From Rotaria sp. Silwood1 (lineage: Eukaryota; Rotifera; Eurotatoria; Philodinida; Philodinidae), in assembly GCA_905250075.1 (NCBI GenBank), contig CAJNOP010000873.1, positions 1 to 64,000 of the forward strand: a stretch of DNA of 64,000 nt. Direction: 5' to 3'. This document shows, one piece after another, positions 9,180 to 22,448 of this stretch (the stretch's first letter is position 1; each line of letters begins with the position of its first letter). The notes below the pieces were generated by a model that had not been told where the DNA came from, did not search any database, and saw nothing but the letters and a program-made list of their open reading frames with translations. Position numbers and translations under genes: made by a program.

Positions 9180-12100
9180 GTTTTTGAATGTTCACTATAG
9201 ATGTAAGGTTCTAATATTTTATACAAGTCTTAATAACTACAGTGCACTTTTCCAACTTAAAAATAACTTTGGTAATTAACAGCCACCCTCTCATCTCAAT
9301 TTTGTCATGAAATAAATGACGTCAATTTACAGATTTACTCGTATTTTACTTTAAATCTCTACTTCCTCTATCTATCACTCATATAGATCATGAGAAACAA
9401 CTAACGCAAAATATTGATTTTTCGTGACTTTCGTATGATCTTCTTTTACATGGGAAGTGAATGAGGGAATGACGTGTACATTTTTTGCTGTTGTCAGAAG
9501 AATGCTGAAACGATGCAAACATCAAACGAAAGGACACGTATCATTCATTCTACGGAGATGTCTAATGATGCAAAAATATCGTTTGCAGCTTTGGTCATCT
9601 CTATTCATGGATACGTTATTTTCATTAGTTTTCCATGCCTATAGGAGGATGCACGTGAGAAGTGCGATAATATCATTTGATACATTCAATTTTATTTTGT
9701 ATTATTTACAAATTTTATTTATTTGATCTTTTGAAGAAAATCACAATCAATATAATTCTATCAGAGTGTTCGTTCTCAACCAGTTTATCGAAATTTATTC
9801 AGCTTGATCCAACATACGATTTTCTTCAACTGTATCACTTATTGGTTTTGAAGAGAGAATCCTCAGAGAAGCGACCAATCTTAACTATGACCTCATGAAA
9901 ATACAACACTTTTTTGATTTTGCTTAATTTAGACAAATTAATTTTTTGGCGTACTTATCGTAAATGCCGAAGATCATAATTGTGAAATATGCGTAGTTAG
10001 ATCCTAAGAATTCAAAAAAATAGCTATTTTTTCACATTTCAATGGAATGTTAAGATTCCCAGGGCTTTTGTCTTCTCCGTAAAAATATTTTGACATCCAT
10101 TGTTCACGTTAATCATTGTACGCATAAGTTGAGTGTAGATATGAGTGTAGGTGAAAATCGGACCTTCAATCACACATCCAGACATGCTAGTCACATAGTT
10201 CTACTTCTCTACGTACAGTTCTGTAGAGACTCTAACAGAGAATTTTTGGAGGCTAAACTCAATTTTATATGATGACTCTATCATTATTTCTATGATATAC
10301 GATATAAGTAGGAGATCACCTAGTAGTAGACATCTCGTGAAAATTGTTCAACTCAGTTTGTAGAAGCACCCGATGCAAAAACGTTATGTCACTACTGAAG
10401 TGAACTTTGTTTCTCTGGCTTAGCCGTTGATCATGCCGTGCTTATTGAGTCGAATTGATCAATGGTTTGATCTGGCTTTAGTCTCTGCGATAAAACTTAA
10501 CGACAAAAAAAACGGAAGAGAACGAATGACGCAGCTGTACCAAACGGTGAATGTTGTGCTTTATAACTCAATATAAAGAAACTAATCGGAGGAGGAACGA
10601 AGCAAAAATGACACAGCAAGACATAAAAACAAGTGTAGCCTACGCACTACTTGAGAATGAAGGCGAACAAAAAATAACTGAATCAAGATTCGTGAGGAGA
10701 GCAAGAAAACACCTTGTATGGTTGTGGAGAGAAACTAAAAAAAAAATTCGATGCAAGAAGTAAGTAAAGAAGACGTGAGGTTCCCCCTTCTGTTCTTAAA
10801 AATTTTGACGGCAGCTTTCTCTCATTTTGGAGCAAGTTTATAGTGAGCCTTCTACGTGTTTGAAAAAAAACTAGAACTATACGTTGCACAGATTTGTAGA
10901 GATTTAGACTGCATTATCCTGTCACTTGGAATAGACTGGTATAAGATCATAAATCTGCCAACTAAGAATTTCTACGTAGAAGCTATTCAGACATGGGTAA
11001 AAAGTTGGCCTCAATCCATTAGTGATGTTTTCAAATGAAACGAAAATGATTAGGGGTCGTTATGAGTCATTACACAGTTACTATAGTAGAACTAATTATA
11101 TTACTCGCAATAAAATGAGTTTTATTTACTCGTTGAAATGGACTGATTAGAGTGTGCTAGTTTATTTATCCAAGATCACACAAAACATAAATCATCTTGA
11201 AAAGTTTTAAAAATTACAAGGACATTTTAAATATTGTTTTTAGTATACTAAATTTTATTAATTTTAATGCGATTTAAAAGATCATTCTCTAAGTATTTTT
11301 ACACATAATCCAAACTATGATCCGTTCAGAATAAGAGTACCTGGTATTTCTGACCTGAATTTCATATCAATTTGAATATAAATATTTGAGAATTCTAAAA
11401 CTTGTTTCTGAAGTACTGCCATAAGCTCTTGATTTGTTTGTTTGCACAAACCGTACAAAATGCTAATCGAAACTTGGCAGGTTTTATTCATTTAGGATCT
11501 ACCAGAACAACTCTTGGTTAAACACTTGATAAAGTTTTGGAAGAATCTTGTCTGCTGTGAAAAGAAGTTGAACAACAAACCCTGACAATAATCTCGTTCA
11601 ACCATGACAGACACTGCAAACAGGAATTATGCATGTTTGTTTGAAAGTGCATAGTAAATTCTTATTTCGGCAGTTTTTTTCTTTCTTCTCAATTGAGAAT
11701 TCAGTATCATACAAAGTCAGTAAAAGTATACGTATATGGTTGTCATTGTTACCAATGTGTACCTTTTTTCAATGAAGAATCAATCAATTATAGCATAGGA
11801 TTTAGAAGTATTTTTTTTTGCATCCATGTTCTCACACCATTCTCAAGGAAAATTCAAATGAAATTATTATCATTAGTTTGTTTGAAAAACAAGACATAAT
11901 ATCTATGATTTTATTATCGAGTTGTTGTAATTTATGTCTGATTGCATGATTAGTTCAATTTTTAAATACACTGGGACATATCGCTTTGAGAACTCATTGC
12001 AAATCTTTCCTCAAACAGAGAATCTATTTTTCTTCTTTCCCTATATTTAAGTAAATGCAATACATTATAGCTTGAAACAACATCTAATCAATGAAAAGCC

Positions 12101-12799
12101 GATAAAACCCTAGCTAGCATTGTGAGCCCTCAAATAATGCTCAACAACTTTTACCAACCATAAAGTAAATCAAATCAATTATATTCATGTATAGTCACAG
12201 TGATTTAGTTCTCGTTTAATACACGAAAGTGACGAGTACATTTGAAATTTTAATTACCAATCTTTGATAAAATGAAAACTTCGAAAAATAGTAGTTTTCA
12301 TAATGTTGACAACGCAGTTCTCACTTCAAAATCATCATTTTGTGGGACAAATTGCGAAGAAAAGCCAATCATACACACAGACAGGTGCAGCATGTACCGT
12401 ATTCTGGAATGGTTAATACTTAGTGCATTTATCAAGATAATCGTCAACAATATCTGATGTATGTAAAAATTTCGTATGTGATCCTAAACGTACTTTTAAT
12501 TTAATCAAATAAAAAAAAACAAGTATGAACGATATTTATAAGTGTGATTATTAATTAATTTGTACTGATTTTCACCAAATAAATGATCAATAACTAAATT
12601 ATTATTTGTATTTACGTTGTGAAACAACCATTTCAACCGAAATTTATTACCATTTTTTTGATATTTCTTTCAAATACTAGAAAAAAAGACGAACACATAA
12701 ATATTTATGTATGGATAGTTGACATTTGGAGTTTTGAATTCTTATTAGATAAGAAAACGTTGTTTTATTAATTGAAAGTTCATCAAGATTATTCATTTA
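9180..12799. other. No supported gene (3.6 kb)
   Basis: Short open frames exist (for example 9457-9726, 10551-10763, 12272-12457), but none has a recognisable motif, splice context or convincing codon pattern. AT-rich, no fold-backs of the G-rich family. Confidence 0.4.
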
Positions 12800-13081
12800 T
12801 TGGTCACAATGGTGACCTCTTTCCCAAAGTCCGTTCTTGCTTGGTACAGATACCAACGAGAAGGAACAGTGAAGATTTCGAGTTTTAAATCTCCAAGAAT
12901 CTTGAAGTTTACTGTTTTCCCGTCAGATAATACCTGTAATGAAATCTTCAGGGATGACTCGATCGGATGGTGTCAGAGGTATGACAACCCCAATCAAAGC
13001 AACTTTTTATTTTTCCACAGCGGATCCGAAAATTCTTGGTGCGTTCCATTAGAAAAAATCTTTACATTTCCTCAATATTGA
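12800..13081 (+). CDS. Possible small or partial ORF, 93 aa, unrecognised
   Basis: This frame is less AT-rich than its surroundings and uses mixed third bases, with aromatic- and Cys-containing segments such as DDSIGWCQRYDNP and ENSWCVPLEKIF near its end. The composition resembles an extracellular domain fragment. No signal peptide is visible, and the Met at 12800 may not be the true start because an upstream exon could exist. No family recognised. It could equally be a chance frame or a decayed exon. Confidence 0.3.
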   Translation: MVTMVTSFPKSVLAWYRYQREGTVKISSFKSPRILKFTVFPSDNTCNEIFRDDSIGWCQRYDNPNQSNFLFFHSGSENSWCVPLEKIFTFPQY

Positions 13082-14358
13082 CTACCTCCGGCCAGGCCTG
13101 CATACCTGTTTATAATTCTTGTCTAAAGAATAATTTGGAAGTTTTAGACAAGATACGTGTTCACTGTTGATCCAATAGAAGCATTTTCGATATGTCAAAT
13201 AGCACTGCTGTATTCATTTTTGTTCAAGAGTAATCAGGGACGTTTTGAAAGATCTGAACAACTACTTTCAATGATAAGTCAACTGGTTTTTTGTTAATTC
13301 TGGAAGCCCTTTTTCGAACATGCTAAAAACAGTTGAAGTCGGTCGTTTTGTAAAGCGGATACAATGCATTTTGTACTGCAGTTTCTAATCTACAAACTAA
13401 TATATAATTGAAAATCCTAACTTTGATTTCGAATCGCACTAGTGAAAATACTAAACATTCCCGTCTAAATAAAGTTTTTGAAGTTTTCAAAAATGATTTG
13501 ACTATTCTTGAACAAAAACTGATAAAAATTTCTAGAATCATATTCGAAAAGCATACAAAACTCATATCCTAATTCATAACTTTTGACTCGTCAGAAATGC
13601 TTTCTAGTAGGTCAAATATGAGATCAAAATATGTTGATCTTTATTCTCAACATTCGAACTTGTGAACTGAAATTTGCCTAAATGATAACACATGCTATGT
13701 CTTTTTTAAACAGAAACGTCAAAATACTATTCACATGATCTTATTACCCATTTCAACAAAAATATTATTTCAAAATCAAACTCCAAGAGTAATCCAACGA
13801 ATCATTTCGGTAGATTTCTTTTTATTGAAGTCTTTTGTTTTTCTTTTGCTTGTTTTTCAACATAAAGACCATCACACATTTCTTTGGACGAAAAGCACAA
13901 CAACAATCATAAAGGAATAAGTTCCGCCAATAATAATCACAATATACAAATGAATAAAAATGCACATGTACACATACACAATTCTTTTTTTTTTGTTTTC
14001 CGACAAAGAAAAAAAAAAGCTAACATGATCTATTTAGAATATATATATATGTAAATGTCCTTTTCGTTTTTGTTCTTCTATAAAGTATTCATCAGTCTGA
14101 ACAATGTTCTTCACTGTTATGTACTATGTGCGAAGGTTCTCCAAGCGAGACAAAAAAAAAAGTAATAAAAAGATAAGAGACAAACAAACACGCATAAAGA
14201 CTTAAATAGTAAAACTAGTAGAAACAAGTGCAAGAGAAAATTATAGAATCAGCAAAAGTTAGCAAGAAAAATCAGTTTTTGTTTATTTTTTTTTCTTCAT
14301 TCTCATTTTATGTTTCTTAGTTTTTTTTTTTTTTTCTTTTTTTTTTTGGTATCAAAAT
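13082..14358. other. No gene seen; 3' flank of the PDZ gene
   Basis: AT-rich with long A/T runs at 13980-14040 and 14280-14350. The latter lies just beyond the stop of the minus-strand PDZ gene and is presumably its 3' UTR. Confidence 0.4.
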
Positions 14359-16472
14359 TTACAAACGATCAATTAGATCATGTTTTTGTTTCATTGACAG
14401 GTGTTGATCTTGACGTGGATCACGTTTACGAGCATGTTGAGCTTTTAATTGTTCTCGATATTCGGCTGCTGACATTTCTATAAAATCATAAAAAAACAAT
14501 TTCAAATTAAAATCAAAAATCAAAAATTATTAATACTTACTAAGTTCAAGCGTTCCACCTGATCCATTAGCTGATGATGATTGAGGTGGACTAGTTTGAG
14601 AAATGTCACTATCCATTGGTTTTACATGAGAATTATGTGTAGGAGATTTTGGTGATGAATTACCAGTAGAAATAAATTCTTTATATTTATTATCTTTGTC
14701 TATAGAAAGTGGTGATGATTGTAGATAATTTTCATGTTCATTATCTTGATCCGATGTTCTTGATATTGTTGGTGAACTGCCAGTCTAAATAATATAATAT
14801 ATAAATGATTTATTAATATGTAGTTATAATATTCAATATAGTTTTTCATTATAGACGAGGTAAAATATTTGAAATTTGATATGATGGTAATAAAAAAAAA
14901 AAAAAAATTGACATTTTTATTTTTCTTTGTCATCGAAGGAGAACGTTACGGATGTGTTCGATTAAATTACTATGATTTCTCTCGAGATTTAGAATCGAAA
15001 TTCATTTATTCTATGATATTATTTTTGTATTCTCAATAGTACTGATAAGCATATTGAATTTGATAGATAATCAATAAATAGTCTTATTATTTCAAATCTC
15101 AGATGGAAATACTTGGCTACTAGCTGCCGGATTGATATAATCTACTAATCTAACTTATACAAAAAAAGTAATGTCTGTTTTTTTTTTCATCAGTATCAAA
15201 CGCAAATATTCAAATCCTCTCTAAACTGATGAATCATCAAATTCTTCTAAAAGATTAAATTTCGCATAGAAGATTAATATGATAGATCAATGAAAGATAA
15301 AAAAAGAAGAAAAATTGCAAATAGTACAACAATTGTGAATGTCAATCAGAAGTTACTAGTGGAACCTTCAAATCAAAAGAACAGAAAATGATTCATAGTA
15401 GAAATTCATTTTTTTTGTCTTTTGAACAATAATATAAAATAACAAAAAAAAAAGAAAATTTATATTGACCATCAATCTTAAGATGTTAGAAGTCAATATC
15501 ATTTCTAATGCTTCAGCATAATGTTTAAATTTTAACAACAAGAAACTTTATCAAATTGAATTGATAAAAACAATCACCTCAATTGTATTTTTATGTCTTC
15601 AAACGATAATATATATATGGCTTCCTAATATAAACATATTCTTTTTGAATGAATGCAAAAAGAAAAAAAAAACAAAGAAACAATTGAAAATTATAAGTCT
15701 ATCATAAAGAAAGCAAATAATAGATAATGTCAAAAAAAACAAAAAGAAAAACTTTGACTTTCTATTCAAATAGTTACTATTGACTTAATGATTTGAAAAA
15801 GAAAACAACTTAAATATATATATATACTTACTTTAGTTGTATGTGTAACTGTTGGACCGGTAAAATCGGTAACATGTTTATATTCTCGAGTAGATTCATT
15901 TTGTATTGTTCTTGATGATATTTCTCGATTAATAGGTGAATCGGTCTTACCAATACTTTTAGTTGATGAATGAGGTGATTGATTTCCATTTTCTGATATA
16001 GATATATACATATATAAAAGTAAATGAATATAAATATTTATTTTCTTGTTTTTTTTTAAGTCAAACCTTCTCCATCTCGTATTTCAGTTTCAAATTTTTC
16101 AACATTTACATCTGAACTTCGAACAACAATAGATTTATTTCTATAATAAGCATCAGCATCAGGATCAAGTACAAGTAGAATAACTTCTTCAGGATATTTT
16201 GTACCATTTCTTGTAACACCTTCTTTTATTCTTGATACAACTTGTTTATGATTTTCATTACCAATAGGAACAAAATTAACTTCAATTATACGATCATGTT
16301 CACGTAAACCAGCAGATTCTGCTGGTGAATCAGGATCAACTTTACCAATATATTGACCTGGTCGAGATTTTTCACAATGTAAATTAAAACCATAACCAAC
16401 AAAATTTGACCATCGTCGAAGATGACATAAACGTGGTTGTGGTTCATTTGTAAGATTACCATTAGTTGTCAT
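14359..16472 (-). CDS. NHERF-like PDZ scaffold protein, 309 aa, four exons
   Basis: Exons (minus strand): 16472-16067, 15992-15832, 14784-14541, 14477-14359; all junctions keep phase and total 930 nt. The N-terminus carries one PDZ domain at about residues 13-105 with the carboxylate-binding loop GYGF (27-30). It contains RPGQYIGKVDPDSPAESAGL and DRIIEVN, signatures of the NHERF/SLC9A3R PDZ family. The middle is Ser/Thr/Asn-rich and probably disordered. The protein ends MKQKHDLIDRL, resembling the ezrin-binding tail of NHERF. The expected role is to tether membrane transporters and receptors to ERM proteins and cortical actin. Vertebrate NHERF1/2 have two PDZ domains; only one is present here. 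An in-frame upstream Met near 16514 leads a Phe/Ser-rich stretch that I take to be 5' UTR; Met 16472 directly precedes the conserved part. The first donor is a weak GTTTGA. Confidence 0.85.
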
Positions 16473-17965
16473 TGTTAAAGAAAAACAAAAAAAAAAGAAA
16501 AAGGAAGACAACACTTCTTATTTTATCAAATCTAAAAAACAAGTCAAAAAAAACAAAACACAAGACATGGAAATTGGATAGGGTAATGATTCAAACGGAT
16601 TAGATACAGACAGTTGTTTTGGTCAAAAAAAAAAAGAAATCAGTAAATGAACATAAATAAAAACGAGTGTACTTGACGATTCAAAGATCGATCCAGATAC
16701 AAATATGTGCATGCACGGATGCGGAGGCTTTGATCAAAGCAAATAAAGAATAAGAACGATTGCTCTCCTTCACCATACACAACGTTGATTATCAATGACG
16801 GCAAAAGATCTGCTCTCGTTCTTCTTTTCTTTCTTCTTTTTTTTTTCTCTCAATACTATTTGATTACTTGTTCTCTTGTTTTCTCTCCTTTTTTTTTGTC
16901 TTATTATTATTATGAAGACAAAAAAAAAGCCTTTATCATATCATATACATTCGAATTATTTTTTCTTTTCTCATAAATAAACAATTCATTTTTATAAAAA
17001 AAATATTAGAATTGAATAAAACTACCTGAAGTGAAAACTACTTCACTTTTGTATTATGAGGCAAACTACTGACGATCGCAATGAGTATATGTCTCTCGTG
17101 AACGATTACAATGCAAATATGTTCAATCGTCTATGTTGATGTTGGCACCTCCTTCTTCTCTTTCTTCTCCTCCTACTTCATGTAGACGCAAGCGAAAGCC
17201 CGTCCGGACAACATTACAAAAAAGAAAAGAAAAGAACAGCACAACAATACCAAGCGTCTATATCGTTCATATATTCTTATGTATAGATAGATGAACGAAG
17301 CGAGAAACAAACGAACAAGATGATGAAGAACGGCTGTTCTCACTTTAAAGACATATACACACCAAGAAAATTTCGTAGGTTATCGACGCGTCGTCGTCTC
17401 GTTTTTTTTTTTTCATTAATATCGAACTTGACCATCATTGAGAAAGATATTGAAGGATAAAAGTAAAATAGAATAGAATAGACTAATAAAAAGGCAGACT
17501 TGTTTTTAATAATGGCATTCAACATGTATATTGTTTTTAAAAATAAAAAAAAACGAGAAGTACATCATTCATTTCTTCTCGACAAGTTGTATACATCTAC
17601 TGAATAAAGAAGAAGAATGAATGAATGATGATAAAAATAACAAAATTATAAAGTACGAGTACATACTTTTTTAACAACGACCTCTCGTAAAATATAAGAA
17701 CAAAGAACGAATAAATGTAAAAAAAAAAAAAACAAAACCTAAAGGATTATCAATCCTTTTTGTTTTTTTTTCTTGATAACGATACTAAAAAAACACAAAA
17801 ACTATGTGTATCATCATTGTATTAATTGTTCTTATATATATTTGTTCCTTAAAACAATAACAAATAACAAAATAATATATAATAAAAAACAAAAACCATA
17901 ACATAACAATAATGAGCAAAAAAACAAAACAGAAAATAATATGTCTTTAAAATATATATATTTTT
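16473..17965. other. Intergenic, 5' flank of the PDZ gene
   Basis: Low-complexity A/T and pyrimidine-rich runs with no coding frame. It should contain the promoter of the PDZ gene, but no specific element can be named. Confidence 0.4.
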
Positions 17966-19309
17966 TTATTTTTTAGTATTTTTTCCACGTAAAAATTTAC
18001 CATAAACAGAATTTACTTCAAATAAACTACGAATAGTTATAACTTGTATTATTGTTACAATAATCATAAGAGTTAAATTTATAGTAGACCAAAAATTAAT
18101 ACGATCATAATTATTTTCAACTAAAATACGATCTTGTACTTCAAAATTTTTAAATATATTTTGATATCGTTGAGCTGATTCCATACTATCCCATATACGT
18201 TGAAATACATCCTAAAAGAAAAATATTTCAATAGAATATCATTTTAAAATTTTTATATTATAATCTATGCAAAATTTCACCTTCATCATGTTACAATAAA
18301 ATTTATTTGATAATGTCAAGAAGAAGAAGAAAAAAAAACCGGCTTAACATCCTATACATGACAATCAATCTATGATCATTGATATAACACATGAAAATGT
18401 TATATTATTTCATCAAAAAATTGATTACTATGTGTTAAGTTCGATGACAAAGAAAAAAGTATTACTTGTTATAAAATTCTATAGGGAAGTAATAGGTTTG
18501 AAGATTAGACTCTACATAGGATTTTGCAAATATTATTATTTGACATTATGAATGATCATAATAATCAATAAAAAATATACTGATGAAAGTTTATTTATTA
18601 CTCGAAATGTTTATCAATGAAATACTTCTAACATAACTCAAGTACTTTTAATATCTTATCTACTATTATAAAAGTATCGAGCTTATATCAGTATTATACT
18701 GCTATTTAATTAAATAACATAATACAAAAAAAAACAAGAATATACTTCCGAGTTTATATAGATTTTATAAAAAACAAATTACTATTAAATTTTAGATTAG
18801 ATTTATTAATCATAATTTTCAATTATTTTTTTTTTCTTTCTTACTTTAATTTCTTGAATTTTATGTTGTAAATCTCCAAGTTCATCTTTATCTATTGATT
18901 TTATCCATGATTCTGTTACATCATCAATTTCAGGTATACCTTGTTCATTAAATGATCTTAAACTAAAATAAACTTGTTTTTGACTAAAACGTGAAAATGA
19001 ATTATCAAAACAAAAACGATATTCTCCAATTTCTTCTAATTTTAATCGTTGATGACCATCATGTTTTCTAGATTCAGATTGTAACATACGATTTGTTGGA
19101 GAATAAAACCAATAATTTATATCCATATCACCACCGGCTAATACTTCATATTCAATTTCAATTGTTTTATCTTGTTCAAAAATTTGATGAAAACATTCTC
19201 GTTGATTAGCTGGAATAATTATAGTTAATTCAATATCAAGTCCATATAAAGAAAAAACCAAAGTAATAAGAAAAAATAAAAATTGATTCAAATTTAATTT
19301 ATAAAACAT
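17966..19309 (-). CDS. p24/TMED family cargo receptor (TMED1/5-like), 236 aa, two exons
   Basis: Exons (minus): 19309-18845 and 18211-17966, joined in phase 0 through a 633-bp intron. The protein has a hydrophobic signal peptide (about 1-23) and a lumenal GOLD domain with the paired cysteines C39 and C100 in the contexts RECFHQ and YRFCFDN. A helical segment leads to one transmembrane helix (NFWSTINLTLMIIVTIIQVI region) and a short basic cytosolic tail ending NTKK. This is the full p24 architecture. p24 proteins cycle between ER and Golgi and recruit COPI/COPII coats. The order and the 'ENNYDRINFWS' juxtamembrane segment fit the gamma (TMED1/3/5/7) group. A strict C-terminal KKxx retrieval signal is absent. 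The GPI-cargo role known for some p24s is not demonstrable here. Confidence 0.88.
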
Positions 19310-22300
19310 CTAAAAATTAAAAAATTAGAAAAGTTTGTTTTTTTTTTTCTTTAGAAGACTAAGAACTTGAACTACTACTTTTGTATTATTAAAATTATTT
19401 TAAGATTTAAGTATTGATTTTATAAGTTAGTAGTCGATAATAAATATTATGTAACAGGAAGGAAGACAAAGTGAAAGTTGTTATCATACGTGTTAATTAA
19501 ATATGTCAACACTATGTAATACAACTTGTTCAAATGAAGAGAATAGCTGTATTATTACCTGATCTCAACATATAATCAAATCAAAAAAATTAATCATATT
19601 ATTTTCTTCATAGGACAAAACGAATTGATTCATTTTGTAATTTTTATCATTTAACAAATAAGCATTGAGAGAACAAATCCACATAACTTTATCTGTAATT
19701 GACAATCGTTTTATTTGTATTTTATGTTTAATAATAATGATAATATATTAAAATAAAGACAATTGAAGTAGCAATGGCAGATTTCTCTTTCAAAAGAAGA
19801 AAGCAGAACTTCCATATTTAACCGATTATGAAGAGATGTGGACGTGTCAGTTCTTAAAAAATAGATAGCGTTAGTTGTAATATTTACAAGCCAGTCATTT
19901 TCTTTTTGAAATGCCATTTTATTATTATTCTTGAATAACTATTATATCGTCAAATACACAATGTCATCGTTTAGAATTGATTCATTGAGAGTTAAATTTA
20001 TTAATAACTTTTTCATTGATATGTCAAATTAATTTTAATCTGATATGTCTTATACTTTTTAACTTATTATAATCATTAGCATTATATATAAAGCTAAAAA
20101 TAACTAAAACATCAAATATTCTAAGAATAAAATAGAATGACACCATTGAACAGCACGTTCGATGATTAATGAAACAAAAAAAGCATAGATCACATTACGA
20201 TCTATAAATAATCCTGTATTTATCTTTAAAAGCTTTCAGATAAAACAAAATCATATCATTTGTAAAAACAATACAGTAATACCAACTAGACAGTAGTCTA
20301 TGTCTACTGTATGATCACGTCGTTTTGTTTTTTTTTATTGTATATCAATAAAAGATATTCTTAAAAAGTTATTTACATCATTAATGATACTTATTATGGT
20401 AATACAAAAAAACTAAAATAAAAAACGTAATAAAAATTGTTTGAATGATCTGCAAATAGCAAAAGATTTATATCAAGAAAAAAGAACTTGATGAACTTTG
20501 TCGAAAATATGATCAGATCTTAGTAAATGCTCGTCGTAAACACGATAATCTATTAAATCATCAATAACATTAACAAAATTTACATATGGAACAAACAAAA
20601 CATTTACATTTCAAAATAAATATATATATCTTAACTATCAATCAAATAAAAGTTGTACTAAAAACATTAATTGTATTTCGATAACATAATTCAAAATGAA
20701 AAAATTTCTTTATGAATCAAATTTAGTTTGAGGTTAATATGATTGAAAGTCAATTTTAGTAATGTTGCACTCAGTTATGAAACAGCTGATTAAGGGAGAA
20801 CTTATCACATATGTCGGATTGACTGAATTTTCAGTCTGAAAAATCGAATTGGTTGAAAGGTCAACATTAAAAGCACGAGAATCGAACACTTACCCAACGT
20901 TTTTTATGACGTCTCACCTTTCATTCTGACAAAAACAGACGAAAATTTATTTTACTTCATATAACCCTTCCTACAATCCAGAAAAAATTATTTTTTCAAA
21001 GAAATCTTTTCTCCTGAACCAAAAAAATTCAATTCAAAACTTAGAGAAACTAACTTCAGATTCGGATTCTCCGGTCCCGATTTACTTTCGTCAACCTTTA
21101 TAAGAAAATTCATCTTGGTTTGGTTTTTTGACCTTGACACAAAGCCACAAACAAACTATTTTTTTTCATATAATCCTCCCTACAGTCGAGGGAATATGAA
21201 ATAATACAATGAAATTAATTCTAAATATATATATCTCGAGTAAATATATACAAAACTGTAATTTTATTATTGATTGAAAAAAAATGACGAACATTTATTT
21301 ATTAAAGTTCGTTGTATATTGAAATAAAATTAGATATTATTAAAAAGATTTTATCATTAAATAGTTCAACATGTGTTAATTTAACAAACTTCTTATATAT
21401 AATAGAAATCATTTTCTAATTATTGCTGGAAAAATAACTAATATGAAATAATCATTCAATAGTAATGCGTTATATTGTTTTTAGTAGTATGAATGATATA
21501 TTTAACAGTCGGAATTACCGAGTTACTGAGAATCAATTTTATCGTTTCATTATTATAGATACGATTTATTCGTATTCTTTTATGCATATAAGAAACGACA
21601 ATATACAGTATAGAATTCTAATGATAGAAAACAAATGATTGTTCTTTTAGAATTCACGAATATTTCACAGAACTTAGAATGTGATGATTTAAAACTAATA
21701 AATGTAAGGATCTTTACAAGTACTTTGTCTGTATACTTTAATTAAAGTGTCACTTTTTATATTTAAGACATAAATATTAAAAAATTAATTTACTTCATTC
21801 AATTTTTTTTTATTTACAGAATTCCATTTTATCTATTTCACAACACAAAAAAAAACACTCATATAGGAGCCTTTTTTCAACAAGAAAACGACATGAAAAT
21901 TATTATTTAATAGAGATGCAACAAGATAGTCTCTGTTGAATACGAAAAACAAACAACAAGTTACATACGATTCATACCTATATATAGTAATGCAATTGTA
22001 TTTAATTATCAAAGTTCACAATTATTAATTCGATACGACAAAATCGTAAAAATGAAGTTTATGCAATTAGCTCTCTATGCTATTGTTGTTTTATTTTGAA
22101 GGTATATCACAGGTGTATTGAGCTTAAGTTCTTTGTAATAATCGATATTAGTCAAACGATTTTCATCTCTTCAACACTAAGTAACTGACCGTACTAAACT
22201 TAAGCGTGACACTCTATTATTCAATCAAATAGAAAGACAAAATGTGAGATATATATATTGTTACATGATTAAAGAAATGATCATCTCATATCTACTTTTC

Positions 22301-22448
22301 CGTTCATGAGAAAAGATCATAATTTCTTTTGATCTTCTACAAGTATCAATCAAAGCTAAAGTGAAATCAACATAAAGATTAACTCCATAGGATATAAATG
22401 GTTCGCAAAAGAAAAAAAAACTATCAAACATAACTAATAGAAAGAATA
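19310..22448. other. Intergenic (3.1 kb) between divergent genes
   Basis: Very AT-rich. Two direct copies of a TTCATATAA(C/T)CCTCCCTACA-type sequence are marked separately. This stretch separates the divergent TMED (-) and TBC (+) genes and should hold both promoters. No further gene is seen. Confidence 0.4.
20949..21194 (+). repeat. Pair of short direct repeats (TTCATATAACCCTTCCTACA)
   Basis: A ~36-bp sequence at about 20949-20984 (TTTACTTCATATAACCCTTC then CTACAATCCAG) recurs at about 21158-21194 (TTTTTTCATATAATCCTCCC then TACAGTCGAG), about 210 bp apart in the same orientation. The meaning is unknown; it could be the ends of a small degenerate element. Confidence 0.4.

Noticed and set aside
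9457-9726. 89-codon ORF on the plus strand
   Set aside because: No recognisable domain, no splice context, and composition equal to the surrounding non-coding DNA.
16473-16514. N-terminal extension of the PDZ protein beginning at an upstream Met
   Set aside because: It encodes a Ser/Phe run from A/T-rich leader sequence, with no family counterpart; the next Met directly precedes the PDZ region.
20880-20945. Possible minus-strand tRNA around GTTCGATTCTC
   Set aside because: The upstream sequence does not form D or anticodon arms; only the T-loop-like motif is present.
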